Assembly (NCBI RefSeq): GCF_045629565.1
Contig: NZ_JAZQRL010000033.1
Location: 1-64,000, forward strand
Direction of reading: 5' to 3'
DNA: 64,000 nt
Source of the DNA: Arcticibacter sp045629565
GTDB lineage: Bacteria; Bacteroidota; Bacteroidia; Sphingobacteriales; Sphingobacteriaceae
Part shown: positions 8,473 to 17,590 of the stretch, piece after piece
Layout of the letters: every line of letters starts with the position of its first letter
How positions within the stretch are numbered: position 1 is the stretch's first letter
Position numbers and translations under genes: made by a program
The notes under the pieces: generated by a model
The model's database searches: none
What the model was told of the DNA's origin: nothing
What the model saw: the letters and a program-made list of their open reading frames with translations, nothing else

Positions 8473-9228
8473 ATGACGTATTGTTTGGCAATTAAGGTTA
8501 AAGAAGGGCTTGTGGCAATTGCCGACACCCGTATCACTTCGGGTACGGATACTACAGTCAAGAAAAAAGTGTTTGTTGATCAGAAAAAACAACATTCCCT
8601 GTTCATCATGACAAGTGGCCTCAGGTCAGTTCGCGATAAGGCAATTATCTATTTCCGCGAACTTATTGATGGGGGAGCCGAATATAACAAGCTTTACAAG
8701 GCTGTGAACGCCTTTGGAGAACAGGTTCGCCGCGTTGCTGAGGAGGACAGGGCGCCTCTGGAAAGATCCGGATTCAAATTTAATCTGAACACCATCATAG
8801 GGGGGCAGTTAGTAGACGATGATGAGCATAAACTATTTCTTCTCTACCCTGAGGGCAACTGGGTAGAGCTTGACCAGGGATCGCCGTTCGTGATCATCGG
8901 CAATTCTGGTCCGGGAAAACCTATTCTCAATCGGACACTTAAGGAAGATTCCTCCATGAAGCTGGCACTGAAAACGGGTTTCTTGTCTTTTGATTCCACT
9001 CGTACAAGTACCAATGATGTCGATTTTCCAATCGACGTCATCCTGTACAACAAGGATAGCTTTGCAATGAGCGAATACCGGTTTGAAAAGCAAGACCTGG
9101 AGCACATATCTGCCCAATGGGCGAATGAGCTGAAAACAGCGTTATTAAATATACCCGAGGACTGGATGGAGCCGGCTTTTGAAAAGTTAAGTGTATTAAA
9201 CGACGACTGCGGGAAGGTCGATCTATGA
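8473..9228 (+). CDS. proteasome-type protease, Anbu family
   Basis: A 251-aa Ntn-hydrolase of the Anbu (bacterial proteasome homologue, COG3484) type. Removal of Met1 exposes Thr2 as nucleophile (MTYCLAIKVKEGLVAIADTR). The Asp of ADTR and the lysine run VKKKVF match the D17 and K33 region of proteasome beta subunits. There is no signal peptide or prosequence. Its stop overlaps the start of the transglutaminase by 4 bp (ATGA), so the two are translationally coupled. Family members assemble as open rings or helices; substrates are unknown. The ATP-grasp and alpha-E genes often found beside Anbu are not present here. Confidence 0.92.
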   Translation: MTYCLAIKVKEGLVAIADTRITSGTDTTVKKKVFVDQKKQHSLFIMTSGLRSVRDKAIIYFRELIDGGAEYNKLYKAVNAFGEQVRRVAEEDRAPLERSGFKFNLNTIIGGQLVDDDEHKLFLLYPEGNWVELDQGSPFVIIGNSGPGKPILNRTLKEDSSMKLALKTGFLSFDSTRTSTNDVDFPIDVILYNKDSFAMSEYRFEKQDLEHISAQWANELKTALLNIPEDWMEPAFEKLSVLNDDCGKVDL

Positions 9229-10070
9229 AATTCAAAGTATCCTCCGAATTAGCCTATCAGTTCAATTCCCCCGGAACGCTGATCCTTAACATTCATGCGT
9301 TAAAAACATCATATCAACAAATACTCGAAGAGTTCTTCCTGGTAGAACCTTACTTCTACTACGAAGAACTCATTTCAGTAAGCGCAGATAACCGCTTTGT
9401 AAGAGTTAATATTACTGAACCCTCCCCTGTGAAATTGCGGTATAACGCAACCGTTGAGAATTCTTATCTACTACTTGACCCCGGTGTACTTTATGAAGTA
9501 CAAGTAAGAGATATGGATGCGCTCGTACTATCGTATCTCAATCCAAGCAGATATTGCCAGTCAGATAAGCTTTATCGACTGGCCAACAATATGTTTGGTC
9601 ACATTGAGAATGCCTTTGAAAAGGTTCTGGCCCTGACCGATTGGATTTACAACAATGTTGAGTATCTGAGTGGTTCAACAAATTCCCAAACTTCGGCGTA
9701 TGACACGGTTACCGAGCAGGCGGGCGTTTGCAGGGATTTCGCTCACCTTGGAATCGCTTTATGCAGGGCGCTTACCATACCAGCACGATATTTTACAGGG
9801 TATTCCTACAAACTGAGTCCGCCAGACTTTCATGCCTGCTTTGAAGCATATCTTGGGGGCAGATGGATCATATTCGATCCGACGAGGCTCGCGCCACTTA
9901 ATGGCCTGGTCAAGATAGCAACAGGAAGAGATGCAGCCGATACAGCCATCGCCAGCATCTTCGGTGATGTACGATTCGACGCTATCTCCGTAACCTGTGA
10001 GGTGGCAGAAGAGAGCTTTTCACCCCATACCTACAGCCATGTCAAAGCCAGCGCCTTGTCTTACCTCTAG
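9225..10070 (+). CDS. transglutaminase-like cysteine peptidase family protein
   Basis: A 281-aa cytosolic protein. An N-terminal beta domain (1-110) is followed by a transglutaminase core with an intact triad: C169 in AGVCRDFAHL, H203 in DFHACFEAYL and D218 in IFDPTR. It overlaps the Anbu gene by 4 bp, a pairing seen in many bacteria. Established knowledge suggests these genes act in one system, possibly making or breaking a peptide tag; which reaction this protein catalyses is not known. Confidence 0.9.
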   Translation: MKFKVSSELAYQFNSPGTLILNIHALKTSYQQILEEFFLVEPYFYYEELISVSADNRFVRVNITEPSPVKLRYNATVENSYLLLDPGVLYEVQVRDMDALVLSYLNPSRYCQSDKLYRLANNMFGHIENAFEKVLALTDWIYNNVEYLSGSTNSQTSAYDTVTEQAGVCRDFAHLGIALCRALTIPARYFTGYSYKLSPPDFHACFEAYLGGRWIIFDPTRLAPLNGLVKIATGRDAADTAIASIFGDVRFDAISVTCEVAEESFSPHTYSHVKASALSYL

Positions 10071-10112
10071 CTGCAGAATAAACTTTAACGCAGCTTCGTT
10101 GTTCAACAGTTG

Positions 10113-11756
10113 ATGAGAAAAAACATACTGGTTGCAGGAATCGCAATTATTATCCTGATTGCGGGCGCTCTGTTCTATTTCAAATTCAGAAAACTCGATG
10201 ACTTTGAACCCCTGATTAAGGCTAAACTACAAAAGATCGTTCATGATGCATCCGGTGGATTGTATAAATTGGACGTTGAAAAAATCAACGCTGATGTAGT
10301 TAACTCCCGGATTATCCTCTCCAAGGTGCGCATATCTTATGATTCTGTCGTCTATAAACAAATGAGGGACGCGAAAGACGCCCCGGCAGATGTCTTCGAT
10401 ATTAATTTAAACTCGCTTGCTATAGACGGTTTAACACCGGCAGATCTGGTGAAGAAACGGGACATACGTCTTAATATCCTCATGATCGAGCAGCCTTCTG
10501 TACACGTGTATCACCACGAGCTTGATTACGAGCGACCGAAAAGACCCACAAACGTATCGTCCCTCATCGAAAAGGAGATCGGAAGCTTCGGATTAAACGT
10601 TCTGACGCTCAAAAATGTCGATTTTGTCTATCATAACGAAGGATCCAAAATACAGACCAGCCTGAGCAATCTGAATGTCAGCCTCGAGGATATTCTGATC
10701 AATAAGGAAACGGAAAGTGATACGTCCAGATTTCTGTATGCAAAGGATGCCACCATGGCTCTGAAAAATTTCACGCACAAGACGGCAGACAGCCTGTATA
10801 CGTTCATTCTGGACAGCATCACGGTTTTCGCAGCTCGTAACGAATTGCGCGTTCAATCGGCAAAGGTCCAGCCAAGAATTTCGAAAGCCAACTACGCGAA
10901 GGTGATGAAGGCCAGGCAAGACCGCTATGATATAAATATGAAGAACGTCGTTCTGGAAGATATAGCATGGTGGACACTACTGGCAGGAGATGGGGTGTAT
11001 GCCGGAAATGCCAGTATAACCGGAGGAAATCTCGAAGTATACAGTGACCGTACAATTCCCATTGGCAAGAGTAAAAGGGTTCGCTATCCACATCAGCAGT
11101 TATTTGAATCGGATATGGCCATTGGAATCAAAGAGATCAAGGTGAGAGATCTCGACATAACCTTCATGGAGCGAAACCCGGAGACCATGCAGCGTGGTGA
11201 AATCACTTTCGTCAATACAAGTGCCTCCATTTCAAACGTAACAAACATTCCGGCCTGGGTAGCCAAAAACGGGATGTTAAAGATTGACGCCAACACGCGT
11301 TTCATGAACGAAGGGAGATTGAAGGCTGGCTTCAGGTTTAACCTGAGGCAGCAGAAGGAGGGGGTGTTTTCCGTATATGCCGATCTGGGGCCAATGTCTG
11401 GATTGACACTGAACCGTGCCACCAGGCCTCTGGCCGCAGTCGAAATAAAACAGGCACAGATTTCAAGGCTCAGAGTAGATATCAGCGGAAATTATAAAGA
11501 TGCCAGAGGTAAAGTATTGCTCACTTACCACGATTTGAAGGTAGACGTGCTCAAAAAAGCCAGTGACGGGACCTTGAAAAAGCGCGGATTAATTACCTTT
11601 ATAGCCAACAACTTTAAAATCAACGAACGAAATCCGAAGAAGGATCAGAAGGCTCAGGCTGTAGACGCATATTATCAACGGCCGCCGGAGAAATCTTTTT
11701 TCACGCTAATTTGGAAAACCATTCTGGCAGGCGTAAAAGAGTCAGCCGGCTTGTAA
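10113..11756 (+). CDS. AsmA-like envelope protein, N-terminal membrane anchor
   Basis: The ATG at 10113 was chosen over the TTG at 10110; this gives 547 aa. One N-terminal transmembrane helix (NILVAGIAIIILIAGALFYF) is followed by a long periplasmic beta-rich region with repeated LNSLAIDG and LKNVDFVYH-type strands. That layout resembles the AsmA/DUF748 superfamily of envelope lipid-transport or assembly proteins. It lies 42 bp after the transglutaminase, same strand. The family call is by overall look only; no diagnostic motif was found. Confidence 0.6.
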   Translation: MRKNILVAGIAIIILIAGALFYFKFRKLDDFEPLIKAKLQKIVHDASGGLYKLDVEKINADVVNSRIILSKVRISYDSVVYKQMRDAKDAPADVFDINLNSLAIDGLTPADLVKKRDIRLNILMIEQPSVHVYHHELDYERPKRPTNVSSLIEKEIGSFGLNVLTLKNVDFVYHNEGSKIQTSLSNLNVSLEDILINKETESDTSRFLYAKDATMALKNFTHKTADSLYTFILDSITVFAARNELRVQSAKVQPRISKANYAKVMKARQDRYDINMKNVVLEDIAWWTLLAGDGVYAGNASITGGNLEVYSDRTIPIGKSKRVRYPHQQLFESDMAIGIKEIKVRDLDITFMERNPETMQRGEITFVNTSASISNVTNIPAWVAKNGMLKIDANTRFMNEGRLKAGFRFNLRQQKEGVFSVYADLGPMSGLTLNRATRPLAAVEIKQAQISRLRVDISGNYKDARGKVLLTYHDLKVDVLKKASDGTLKKRGLITFIANNFKINERNPKKDQKAQAVDAYYQRPPEKSFFTLIWKTILAGVKESAGL

Positions 11757-11769
11757 AAAGAACACACTA

Positions 11770-12786
11770 ATGAAAAAACCTATCATCACCGGAATACTAT
11801 CCTACGGCATGTCCGGCAGAGTATTCCATGCCCCATTTATCCATGCAAGCAGCGATTTCGAACTGAAGGCAGTAACGGAGAGATCGACTAAAGCAATACA
11901 TGAACGCTACCCGGGCGTAATCAGCTATGACAGCGTCGATGATCTCCTGCGGGACACTCAAATTGAGCTGGTAATTGTAAACACACCTAACAACACTCAC
12001 TACGAATACGCCAGGCAGGCTCTTCTGGCCGGAAAACACGTCCTGGTAGAGAAACCTTTTGCTGCTTCCAGCTCAGAAGCCCAGGAGCTGTTTACGTTAG
12101 CTAAGGAGCGAAACCTGAAGGTGTTGGTCTACCAAAATCGTCGCTGGGATTCCGACTTTCTTTCTGTTAAGGCGGCTTTAGACAGCGGAAAACTGGGTGA
12201 CCCGATTGAAGTGCATTTCCGTTTTGACCGTTACCGTAGCGAGATCAGCAAAAAGGCGTTCAAAGAACTCCCACTTCCGGCGAGCGGCTTAACCTTTGAT
12301 CTCGGTCCACATCTTCTCGATCAGGTTATCAGCATCTGGGGAAAGCCCACATCTTTCGTGAAAACGACCGGTACTTTTCGTCCCGAATCTAAAGTGGACG
12401 ACTACATGCACGTACACCTCCGTTACGAGAATGGCCCGAATGTTTTTGTTACCGCAAGTTTGCTTACCGCTTCGCCTCTGCCTTCTTTTGTTATCCATGG
12501 CACCAAAGGGTCTTTCATCAAGTCACGCACCGATGTTCAGGAAGATCAGTTGCAGGCAGGAATGACTCCCGATGATCCGGAATATGGCATAGAGCATGAC
12601 GGACATGAGGGTAAACTCGTAAGTATCGACCAGACAGGCGAACGGTCTACCGAGTATATCACCGCTTTAAAAGGGAATTACGATCGTTTATTCGTTGCTG
12701 TTTATGATGCGATACGCAACGAAGTGCCTTATCCCATTTCGGAAGACGATATAATGGCGCAGATGCAGATACTGGAAGCAAAATAG
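11770..12786 (+). CDS. Gfo/Idh/MocA family NAD(P)-dependent oxidoreductase
   Basis: A 338-aa protein. The N-terminal Rossmann domain has a somewhat unusual nucleotide loop (GILSYGMSGRVFHAPFI), as in the YdgJ/YhhX subgroup. VNTPNNTHYEYARQALLAGKHVLVEKP contains the family EKP motif (lysine in catalysis) and HLLDQ is the distal His motif. It probably reduces or oxidises a sugar or inositol-like substrate. Its gene is 13 bp after the AsmA-like gene and converges with the lipid kinase gene, 4 bp between stops. Confidence 0.92.
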   Translation: MKKPIITGILSYGMSGRVFHAPFIHASSDFELKAVTERSTKAIHERYPGVISYDSVDDLLRDTQIELVIVNTPNNTHYEYARQALLAGKHVLVEKPFAASSSEAQELFTLAKERNLKVLVYQNRRWDSDFLSVKAALDSGKLGDPIEVHFRFDRYRSEISKKAFKELPLPASGLTFDLGPHLLDQVISIWGKPTSFVKTTGTFRPESKVDDYMHVHLRYENGPNVFVTASLLTASPLPSFVIHGTKGSFIKSRTDVQEDQLQAGMTPDDPEYGIEHDGHEGKLVSIDQTGERSTEYITALKGNYDRLFVAVYDAIRNEVPYPISEDDIMAQMQILEAK

Positions 12787-12790
12787 CCCG

Positions 12791-13678
12791 CTATTCTTCG
12801 GCCTGAACGACAGGCACGATCATAGTAAGACAAGAGGGGATGATCTCGGCATGGATCTCGTCTACTCTGCCGCAGATCTCCCCGTCCACCTGAAGCGTAG
12901 TTCTCTTTGAAGAACGGACCTGCAGTTTTCTGCAACTGTGCACTTCCACGTATTCCGAGGTCTGCAAACAATTTGTAAACATCTTCCAGGCGATAGAAAG
13001 CAATTTAATCCGTGGAAAAGGTTTGACGATCACCAGCTCAAACTTTCCGTCATCGATTACTCCCATGGGATTGATCACTGCGCCCGTACCATACTTTGAA
13101 GCATTCGCAAAAGTCAGCGATACCGCTCTCCTCTTAAACTGTTTACCGTCTATTCTGATCAGAAAGCTGTATTGCTTGATCAGAAACACCTCACGAAACA
13201 GGTACTTCGCATACGTTATCAAGCCTCGTCTCGGATCTTCATCGAACCGCTTAACAATTCTCGCGTTCAGTCCAACGTCTCCAAGATGTATGCATATTTT
13301 TTCGTTAATTTTCAAGACATCGATAGGTCGGTTAACCCCGTCTTTCAGCAGGTTCAGTATACCTTCAAAGCGCCCGCCTATGCCGAGCTCGTTTGCCATC
13401 CCGTTTGCCGAGCCGGTTGGAATGATTAACATCGGAAGAGAAGTATTGTGGATAAGCTTAGCAATCAGGTTGACGGTTCCGTCCCCTCCGGCAACACCCA
13501 GCTTTTCAGGCTTGAATTGCTCTATAGCCTTTAAAATCTGATCTTCCGTAAAGTCCTTTCTGAGCTCAAAAATTGAGTAATCGTAGTTCAGCTCCTCTGA
13601 TGAGTTCTGAATCAAAGCCTTCAGGCTTCCTTCGTTCTGGTGTCCAGAACGGGTATTGATTATAAATAATACTCTCAC
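12791..13678 (-). CDS. diacylglycerol/lipid kinase family protein (YegS/BmrU type)
   Basis: A 295-aa protein with the DAGK catalytic signature GVAGGDGTVN (about residue 60), preceded by the N-terminal VLFIINTRSGHQN segment and followed by PTGSANGMANELG. It is expected to phosphorylate a lipid such as diacylglycerol or a sphingoid base at the inner membrane; the latter would suit a sphingolipid-making family, but this is inference. It is downstream of the MerR gene on the same strand, 32 bp apart. Confidence 0.9.
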   Translation of the reverse strand: MRVLFIINTRSGHQNEGSLKALIQNSSEELNYDYSIFELRKDFTEDQILKAIEQFKPEKLGVAGGDGTVNLIAKLIHNTSLPMLIIPTGSANGMANELGIGGRFEGILNLLKDGVNRPIDVLKINEKICIHLGDVGLNARIVKRFDEDPRRGLITYAKYLFREVFLIKQYSFLIRIDGKQFKRRAVSLTFANASKYGTGAVINPMGVIDDGKFELVIVKPFPRIKLLSIAWKMFTNCLQTSEYVEVHSCRKLQVRSSKRTTLQVDGEICGRVDEIHAEIIPSCLTMIVPVVQAEE

Positions 13679-13710
13679 TTCATTTATGATAAATCTGGAG
13701 AGCGTTGAAC

Positions 13711-14046
13711 TTACAGTTGGTCTTTCACTTCAAGCAAAAACTTTTTGAGTTTTTCAAGCGAGTCAATTACTTTCTGGTTTTCTTTTATTTCCGTTCTGTT
13801 AGTCTTGAGGTGTTCTTTCGCACCCGACAATGTATAGCCCTTGTCTTTAACCAAATGAAAGATAATTTTCAGATTTTCAACGTCTTCCGGTGAGAACAGC
13901 CTGTTGCCTTTTTTGTTTTTCTTAGGTTGCAAAATTTCAAACTCGCGCTCATAAAACCGTATCTGAGAGGCGTTAACCTGAAATATTTCAGTTACTTCTC
14001 CCATTGTGTAGTAGAGTTTGTTGATGTCTCTTTCTTTATATGGCAT
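13711..14046 (-). CDS. MerR family transcriptional regulator
   Basis: The start was placed at the ATG at 14046 (MPYKERDINKLYYTMGE), giving 111 aa, because a TACATTTG promoter box overlaps the longer frame. Residues 10-80 form the winged HTH of MerR: YYTMGEVTEIFQVNASQIRFYEREF, broken here into helix-turn-helix and wing. The C-terminal part is a short coiled coil without metal-binding cysteines. Regulators of this short type are common in Bacteroidota next to housekeeping genes; the target is unknown. Confidence 0.88.
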   Translation of the reverse strand: MPYKERDINKLYYTMGEVTEIFQVNASQIRFYEREFEILQPKKNKKGNRLFSPEDVENLKIIFHLVKDKGYTLSGAKEHLKTNRTEIKENQKVIDSLEKLKKFLLEVKDQL

Positions 14047-14050
14047 AATA

Positions 14051-14058
14051 CAAATGTA
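14051..14058 (-). promoter_or_regulatory. -7 box TACATTTG of the MerR gene
   Basis: On the minus strand TACATTTG lies 4 bp before the ATG at 14046. It supports the shorter start and a leaderless-like transcript. Confidence 0.6.
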
Positions 14059-14131
14059 GTACGATTTCCCAACAATCGACAAGAGAATGCCGATTTATGG
14101 CCTCTAATATTCCAAAATCCAAATCTGATAT

Positions 14132-14139
14132 TAACTTTG
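14132..14139 (+). promoter_or_regulatory. -7 box TAACTTTG of alaS
   Basis: TAACTTTG matches TAnnTTTG and is 18 bp upstream of the alaS ATG. An AAAGG ribosome site follows just before the start codon. No T-box-like leader fits in this space. Confidence 0.65.
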
Positions 14140-14157
14140 CAACCAAATATTTAAAGG

Positions 14158-16791
14158 ATGACAACGAAGGAAATCAGAAAAGGATTTTTAGATTTTTTTG
14201 CAGGTAAGGGCCATCAGGTAGTGCCTTCTGCGCCAATCGTGGTAAAGAACGACCCTACGCTGATGTTTACTAATGCAGGAATGAACCAGTTTAAAGATAT
14301 TTTTCTGGGAGAGGCACCCGTCAAATATTCAAGGGTAGCCGATACTCAACGCTGTCTGCGGGTATCCGGTAAGCACAATGATCTCGAAGAGGTAGGGATT
14401 GATACGTACCATCATACCATGTTTGAAATGTTGGGAAACTGGAGCTTCGGCGACTACTTTAAAGAAGACGCTATTGCCTGGAGCTGGGAGCTCCTGACCA
14501 AGGTTTACGGCATTGAAGAAGATAAGCTTTACGTCACCGTGTTTCAGGGGGATGAGAAAGAAGGCTTGCCTAAAGATCAGGAAGCGTACGACTTCTGGAA
14601 GCAATGGATTTCCGAAGACCGGATCTTGCTTGGAAACAAGAAAGACAATTTCTGGGAAATGGGTGATACCGGTCCCTGCGGTCCCTGCTCGGAGATCCAT
14701 GTTGATTGCCGCTCCGCAGAGGAGCGTCAGCTGGTCGATGGAAAGACGCTTGTAAATGCCGATCATCCTCAGGTTATAGAGATCTGGAATAATGTTTTCA
14801 TGCAGTTCAACCGCTTGAAAGACGGGTCCCTGCAACCTTTACCTGCACAGCATGTAGATACCGGTATGGGACTGGAAAGGCTTGTACGCATCCTTCAGGG
14901 GAAATCGTCCAACTACGATACCGATGTATTCCAGCCCCTTATATCCTTCATCGCGGCTGAAAGCGGCATTCCCTATCATCAGGGAGAAAGCCTGGCCAAG
15001 ACAGATATAGCCATGCGGGTAATGGCAGACCACATTCGCGCAATTGCCTTTGCCATAGCAGACGGTCAGCTTCCGTCAAACGTGAAGGCAGGATATGTTA
15101 TCAGACGCATCCTGAGAAGGGCTGTACGCTATGCTTACAGCTTCCTGGACATCAAAGAGCCATTCTTTAACAGGCTGGTGCCTGTTCTTGCAGACCAGTT
15201 TGACGGCGTCTTCCCTGAACTTAAAGCACAGCAGGACTTCGTACAGAAAGTTATCCTGGAGGAGGAGGTGTCTTTCCTCAGAACGCTTGCCACCGGCATT
15301 CAGCGCTTTGAAAAATATACTTCCGACAATAAGGTGGTTGACGGAAACTTTGCCTTTGAACTCTATGATACTTTCGGTTTCCCGATAGACTTAACAGACC
15401 TGATGGCTCGGGAAAGTGGAATGACCGTCGACATGGAAGGCTTCCATCAAGCTCTAGAGGCTCAGAAGGCGCGCTCAAGAGCTGCGACGGCGGTTGATAC
15501 CACTGACTGGATTATCGTCAATCCCGGTGATTCTAATGAGTTTGTAGGCTATGATCAAACCGAGACTCCTGCGCATATCCTGAAATACAGAAAAGTTACC
15601 GCTAAGGGCAAAGTGCAGTTCCAGATAGTACTGGACAGAACTCCGTTTTATGCGGAAAGCGGTGGCCAGGTTGGCGATACTGGTTTTCTAACAGCGGAAG
15701 ACGGTCTCCAGATCCGTATTTCCGATACAAAGAAGGAAAACGCGCTGAATATCCATTTCACTGATGAAATCCCCCAGGCGTTTGATCTGGAGGCCCAGGT
15801 ACTTGCCAGCGTAGACGCTGACCGACGGGTGCTGATCCAGAGTAATCATTCGGCAACACACCTTCTGCAGGCAGCCCTAAGAGAGGTGCTGGGTACGCAT
15901 GTGCAGCAAAAAGGCTCACTCGTCAACGCAGACTATCTCCGTTTTGACTTTTCTCATTTCGCTAAAGCGACAGATGAAGAGCTCGCCAAAGTGGAGGCTA
16001 TTGTAAACCAGAAGATTCGCCAGAATATTGCCCTTAAAGAGGAGAGAAACGTCCCTTTCCAGGAAGCGGTCAATCGTGGCGTTACTGCTTTATTCGGAGA
16101 GAAATACGGGGAGTTTGTCAGAATAATCACTTTCGACGATTCTTACTCCAGGGAACTCTGCGGAGGCATTCATGTTCAGGCTACCGGACAAATCGGCTAC
16201 TTCAAGATTGTGTCTGAAAGTGCCGTCGCGGCAGGTGTTAGAAGGATAGAAGCCATCACCGGAGCAACCGCTGAAGAATATTTCAATAATCAGGCCGGCC
16301 TCATTAATCAACTGAAAGGCTTGTTGAAAAACCCGAAGGATCTGGCTAAATCAATTGAATCGCTGCTGGACGAAAACATCCGCCTGAAGAAGGAGATTGA
16401 GAAGAGCGTTTTTGAGAAGGCGGCAAACATCAAAAGTGAACTCGCTGCGAAAGCAGAACCGGTAAACGGTATGAACTTCATCGCTGCACATATTGACTTC
16501 GCAAACGCTGACGCAATCAAGAATCTGGCTTTTTCATTAAAGGAGATCGTACCTGATCTGTTCCTGGTCCTTGCATCTGAATCAGACGGCAAACCGGGAC
16601 TAACCGTTATGATTTCCGACGATCTGGTTGACAAAAGAGGACTGAATGCAGGTAATATCGTTCGCGAACTTGCCAAGAATATCCAGGGTGGCGGAGGTGG
16701 ACAGCCTTTTTACGCTACCGCAGGTGGAAAGGATAGTTCCGGACTAGATCTTGCTTTGATCAAAGCAAGAGAACTGGCCGCTAAAGCCTAA
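14158..16791 (+). CDS. alaS: alanyl-tRNA synthetase
   Basis: An 877-aa class II synthetase charging tRNA-Ala. The aminoacylation core starts with MTTKEIRKGFLDFFAGKGH and includes LMFTNAGMNQFKDIF and the helical NVKAGYVIRRILRRAVRY. The editing domain carries HSATH (about 563) and CGGIH (about 668), the zinc and deacylation residues. The C-Ala domain has GGGGGQP (about 845). Everything is intact. It has its own promoter and a hairpin just after the stop. Confidence 0.98.
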   Translation: MTTKEIRKGFLDFFAGKGHQVVPSAPIVVKNDPTLMFTNAGMNQFKDIFLGEAPVKYSRVADTQRCLRVSGKHNDLEEVGIDTYHHTMFEMLGNWSFGDYFKEDAIAWSWELLTKVYGIEEDKLYVTVFQGDEKEGLPKDQEAYDFWKQWISEDRILLGNKKDNFWEMGDTGPCGPCSEIHVDCRSAEERQLVDGKTLVNADHPQVIEIWNNVFMQFNRLKDGSLQPLPAQHVDTGMGLERLVRILQGKSSNYDTDVFQPLISFIAAESGIPYHQGESLAKTDIAMRVMADHIRAIAFAIADGQLPSNVKAGYVIRRILRRAVRYAYSFLDIKEPFFNRLVPVLADQFDGVFPELKAQQDFVQKVILEEEVSFLRTLATGIQRFEKYTSDNKVVDGNFAFELYDTFGFPIDLTDLMARESGMTVDMEGFHQALEAQKARSRAATAVDTTDWIIVNPGDSNEFVGYDQTETPAHILKYRKVTAKGKVQFQIVLDRTPFYAESGGQVGDTGFLTAEDGLQIRISDTKKENALNIHFTDEIPQAFDLEAQVLASVDADRRVLIQSNHSATHLLQAALREVLGTHVQQKGSLVNADYLRFDFSHFAKATDEELAKVEAIVNQKIRQNIALKEERNVPFQEAVNRGVTALFGEKYGEFVRIITFDDSYSRELCGGIHVQATGQIGYFKIVSESAVAAGVRRIEAITGATAEEYFNNQAGLINQLKGLLKNPKDLAKSIESLLDENIRLKKEIEKSVFEKAANIKSELAAKAEPVNGMNFIAAHIDFANADAIKNLAFSLKEIVPDLFLVLASESDGKPGLTVMISDDLVDKRGLNAGNIVRELAKNIQGGGGGQPFYATAGGKDSSGLDLALIKARELAAKA

Positions 16792-16805
16792 ATAGTTTAT
16801 AAATA

Positions 16806-16840
16806 TCAGGAGGTCAGATCACAGCGTGCTGACCTCCTGA
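16806..16840 (+). terminator. hairpin after alaS
   Basis: TCAGGAGGTCAG (16806-16817) and CTGACCTCCTGA (16829-16840) form a perfect 12-bp stem with an 11-nt loop. No U-tract follows, so it may be a transcript-end stabiliser rather than a classical intrinsic terminator. Confidence 0.55.
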
Positions 16841-16908
16841 CCATGTTCAAAAGCCCTAAACTTTTTGCAAAGTTGTACGTTTATGGGGTAAAATTAAAAG
16901 CTTGAAAT

Positions 16909-17553
16909 ATGCATTTTGACAAGATAAAAAATACAGGTCAGGCCCGTCTGTTCAAAAGCGACTTTTTAGAGAGTTTAACCAAAACGAGACCCTGGGTCAT
17001 ATACAGCATCTATATACCGTTATGCGCTTACCTCATCTACTATAGCCATGCGACCCTCGGATACGACTATTCTTTTATCGCACTCATTTTCTTTGGTGCG
17101 CTCGCCTTCTGGACCTTGTTTGAATACTTCGCTCACCGTTATCTGTTCCATTATGAAGCAAGCAGCGAATGGGCCAATCGCATAGTTTATATCTTCCATG
17201 GCAATCACCATGAGTACCCGCGCGATCGCATGCGCCTTTTCATGCCTCCCGTTCCAAGTGTAATTCTTGCCGCGGTAGTGTTTAGTATTATCTACCTCTT
17301 CTCGCTATTATTTACCGGAATAGGAGACTACGCCTATATGTTTTTTCCTGGGTTCATGATCGGATATTTGGCTTATGTCTCTATGCACTATGCCATTCAC
17401 GCTTACCCTCCGCCAAAACCCCTTAAGGCACTATGGAGAAATCACCACCTTCATCATTACAAATATCCCGAAAGAGGCTTCGGAGTGAGTTCTGTATTTT
17501 GGGATGTCATCTTCCGCTCACTACCTGAAAAAAAGGAAGCGAAAGCGAAGTAA
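16909..17553 (+). CDS. sterol desaturase / fatty acid hydroxylase family protein
   Basis: A 214-aa integral membrane di-iron enzyme. The histidine clusters are all present: HRYLFH (about 81), HGNHHEYPRD (about 98), HYAIH (about 163) and HHLHHYKYP (about 177). The order and size match the FA2H-like 2-hydroxylases that hydroxylate the fatty acyl chain of sphingolipids, which Sphingobacteriaceae make. Four hydrophobic segments are visible. Substrate is inferred from the family and host group. Confidence 0.88.
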   Translation: MHFDKIKNTGQARLFKSDFLESLTKTRPWVIYSIYIPLCAYLIYYSHATLGYDYSFIALIFFGALAFWTLFEYFAHRYLFHYEASSEWANRIVYIFHGNHHEYPRDRMRLFMPPVPSVILAAVVFSIIYLFSLLFTGIGDYAYMFFPGFMIGYLAYVSMHYAIHAYPPPKPLKALWRNHHLHHYKYPERGFGVSSVFWDVIFRSLPEKKEAKAK

Positions 17554-17590
17554 GTCCTTCAGGCGCATCGGAATGGATGTCGAACCGACC

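Noticed and set aside
14082..14160. T-box or similar leader regulating alaS
   Set aside because: The gap between promoter box and ATG is only 18 bp, too short for a T-box.
16806..16840. Calling the alaS hairpin a regulatory site for the next gene
   Set aside because: It lies directly after the alaS stop, and its stem position fits a 3' end better than an operator.
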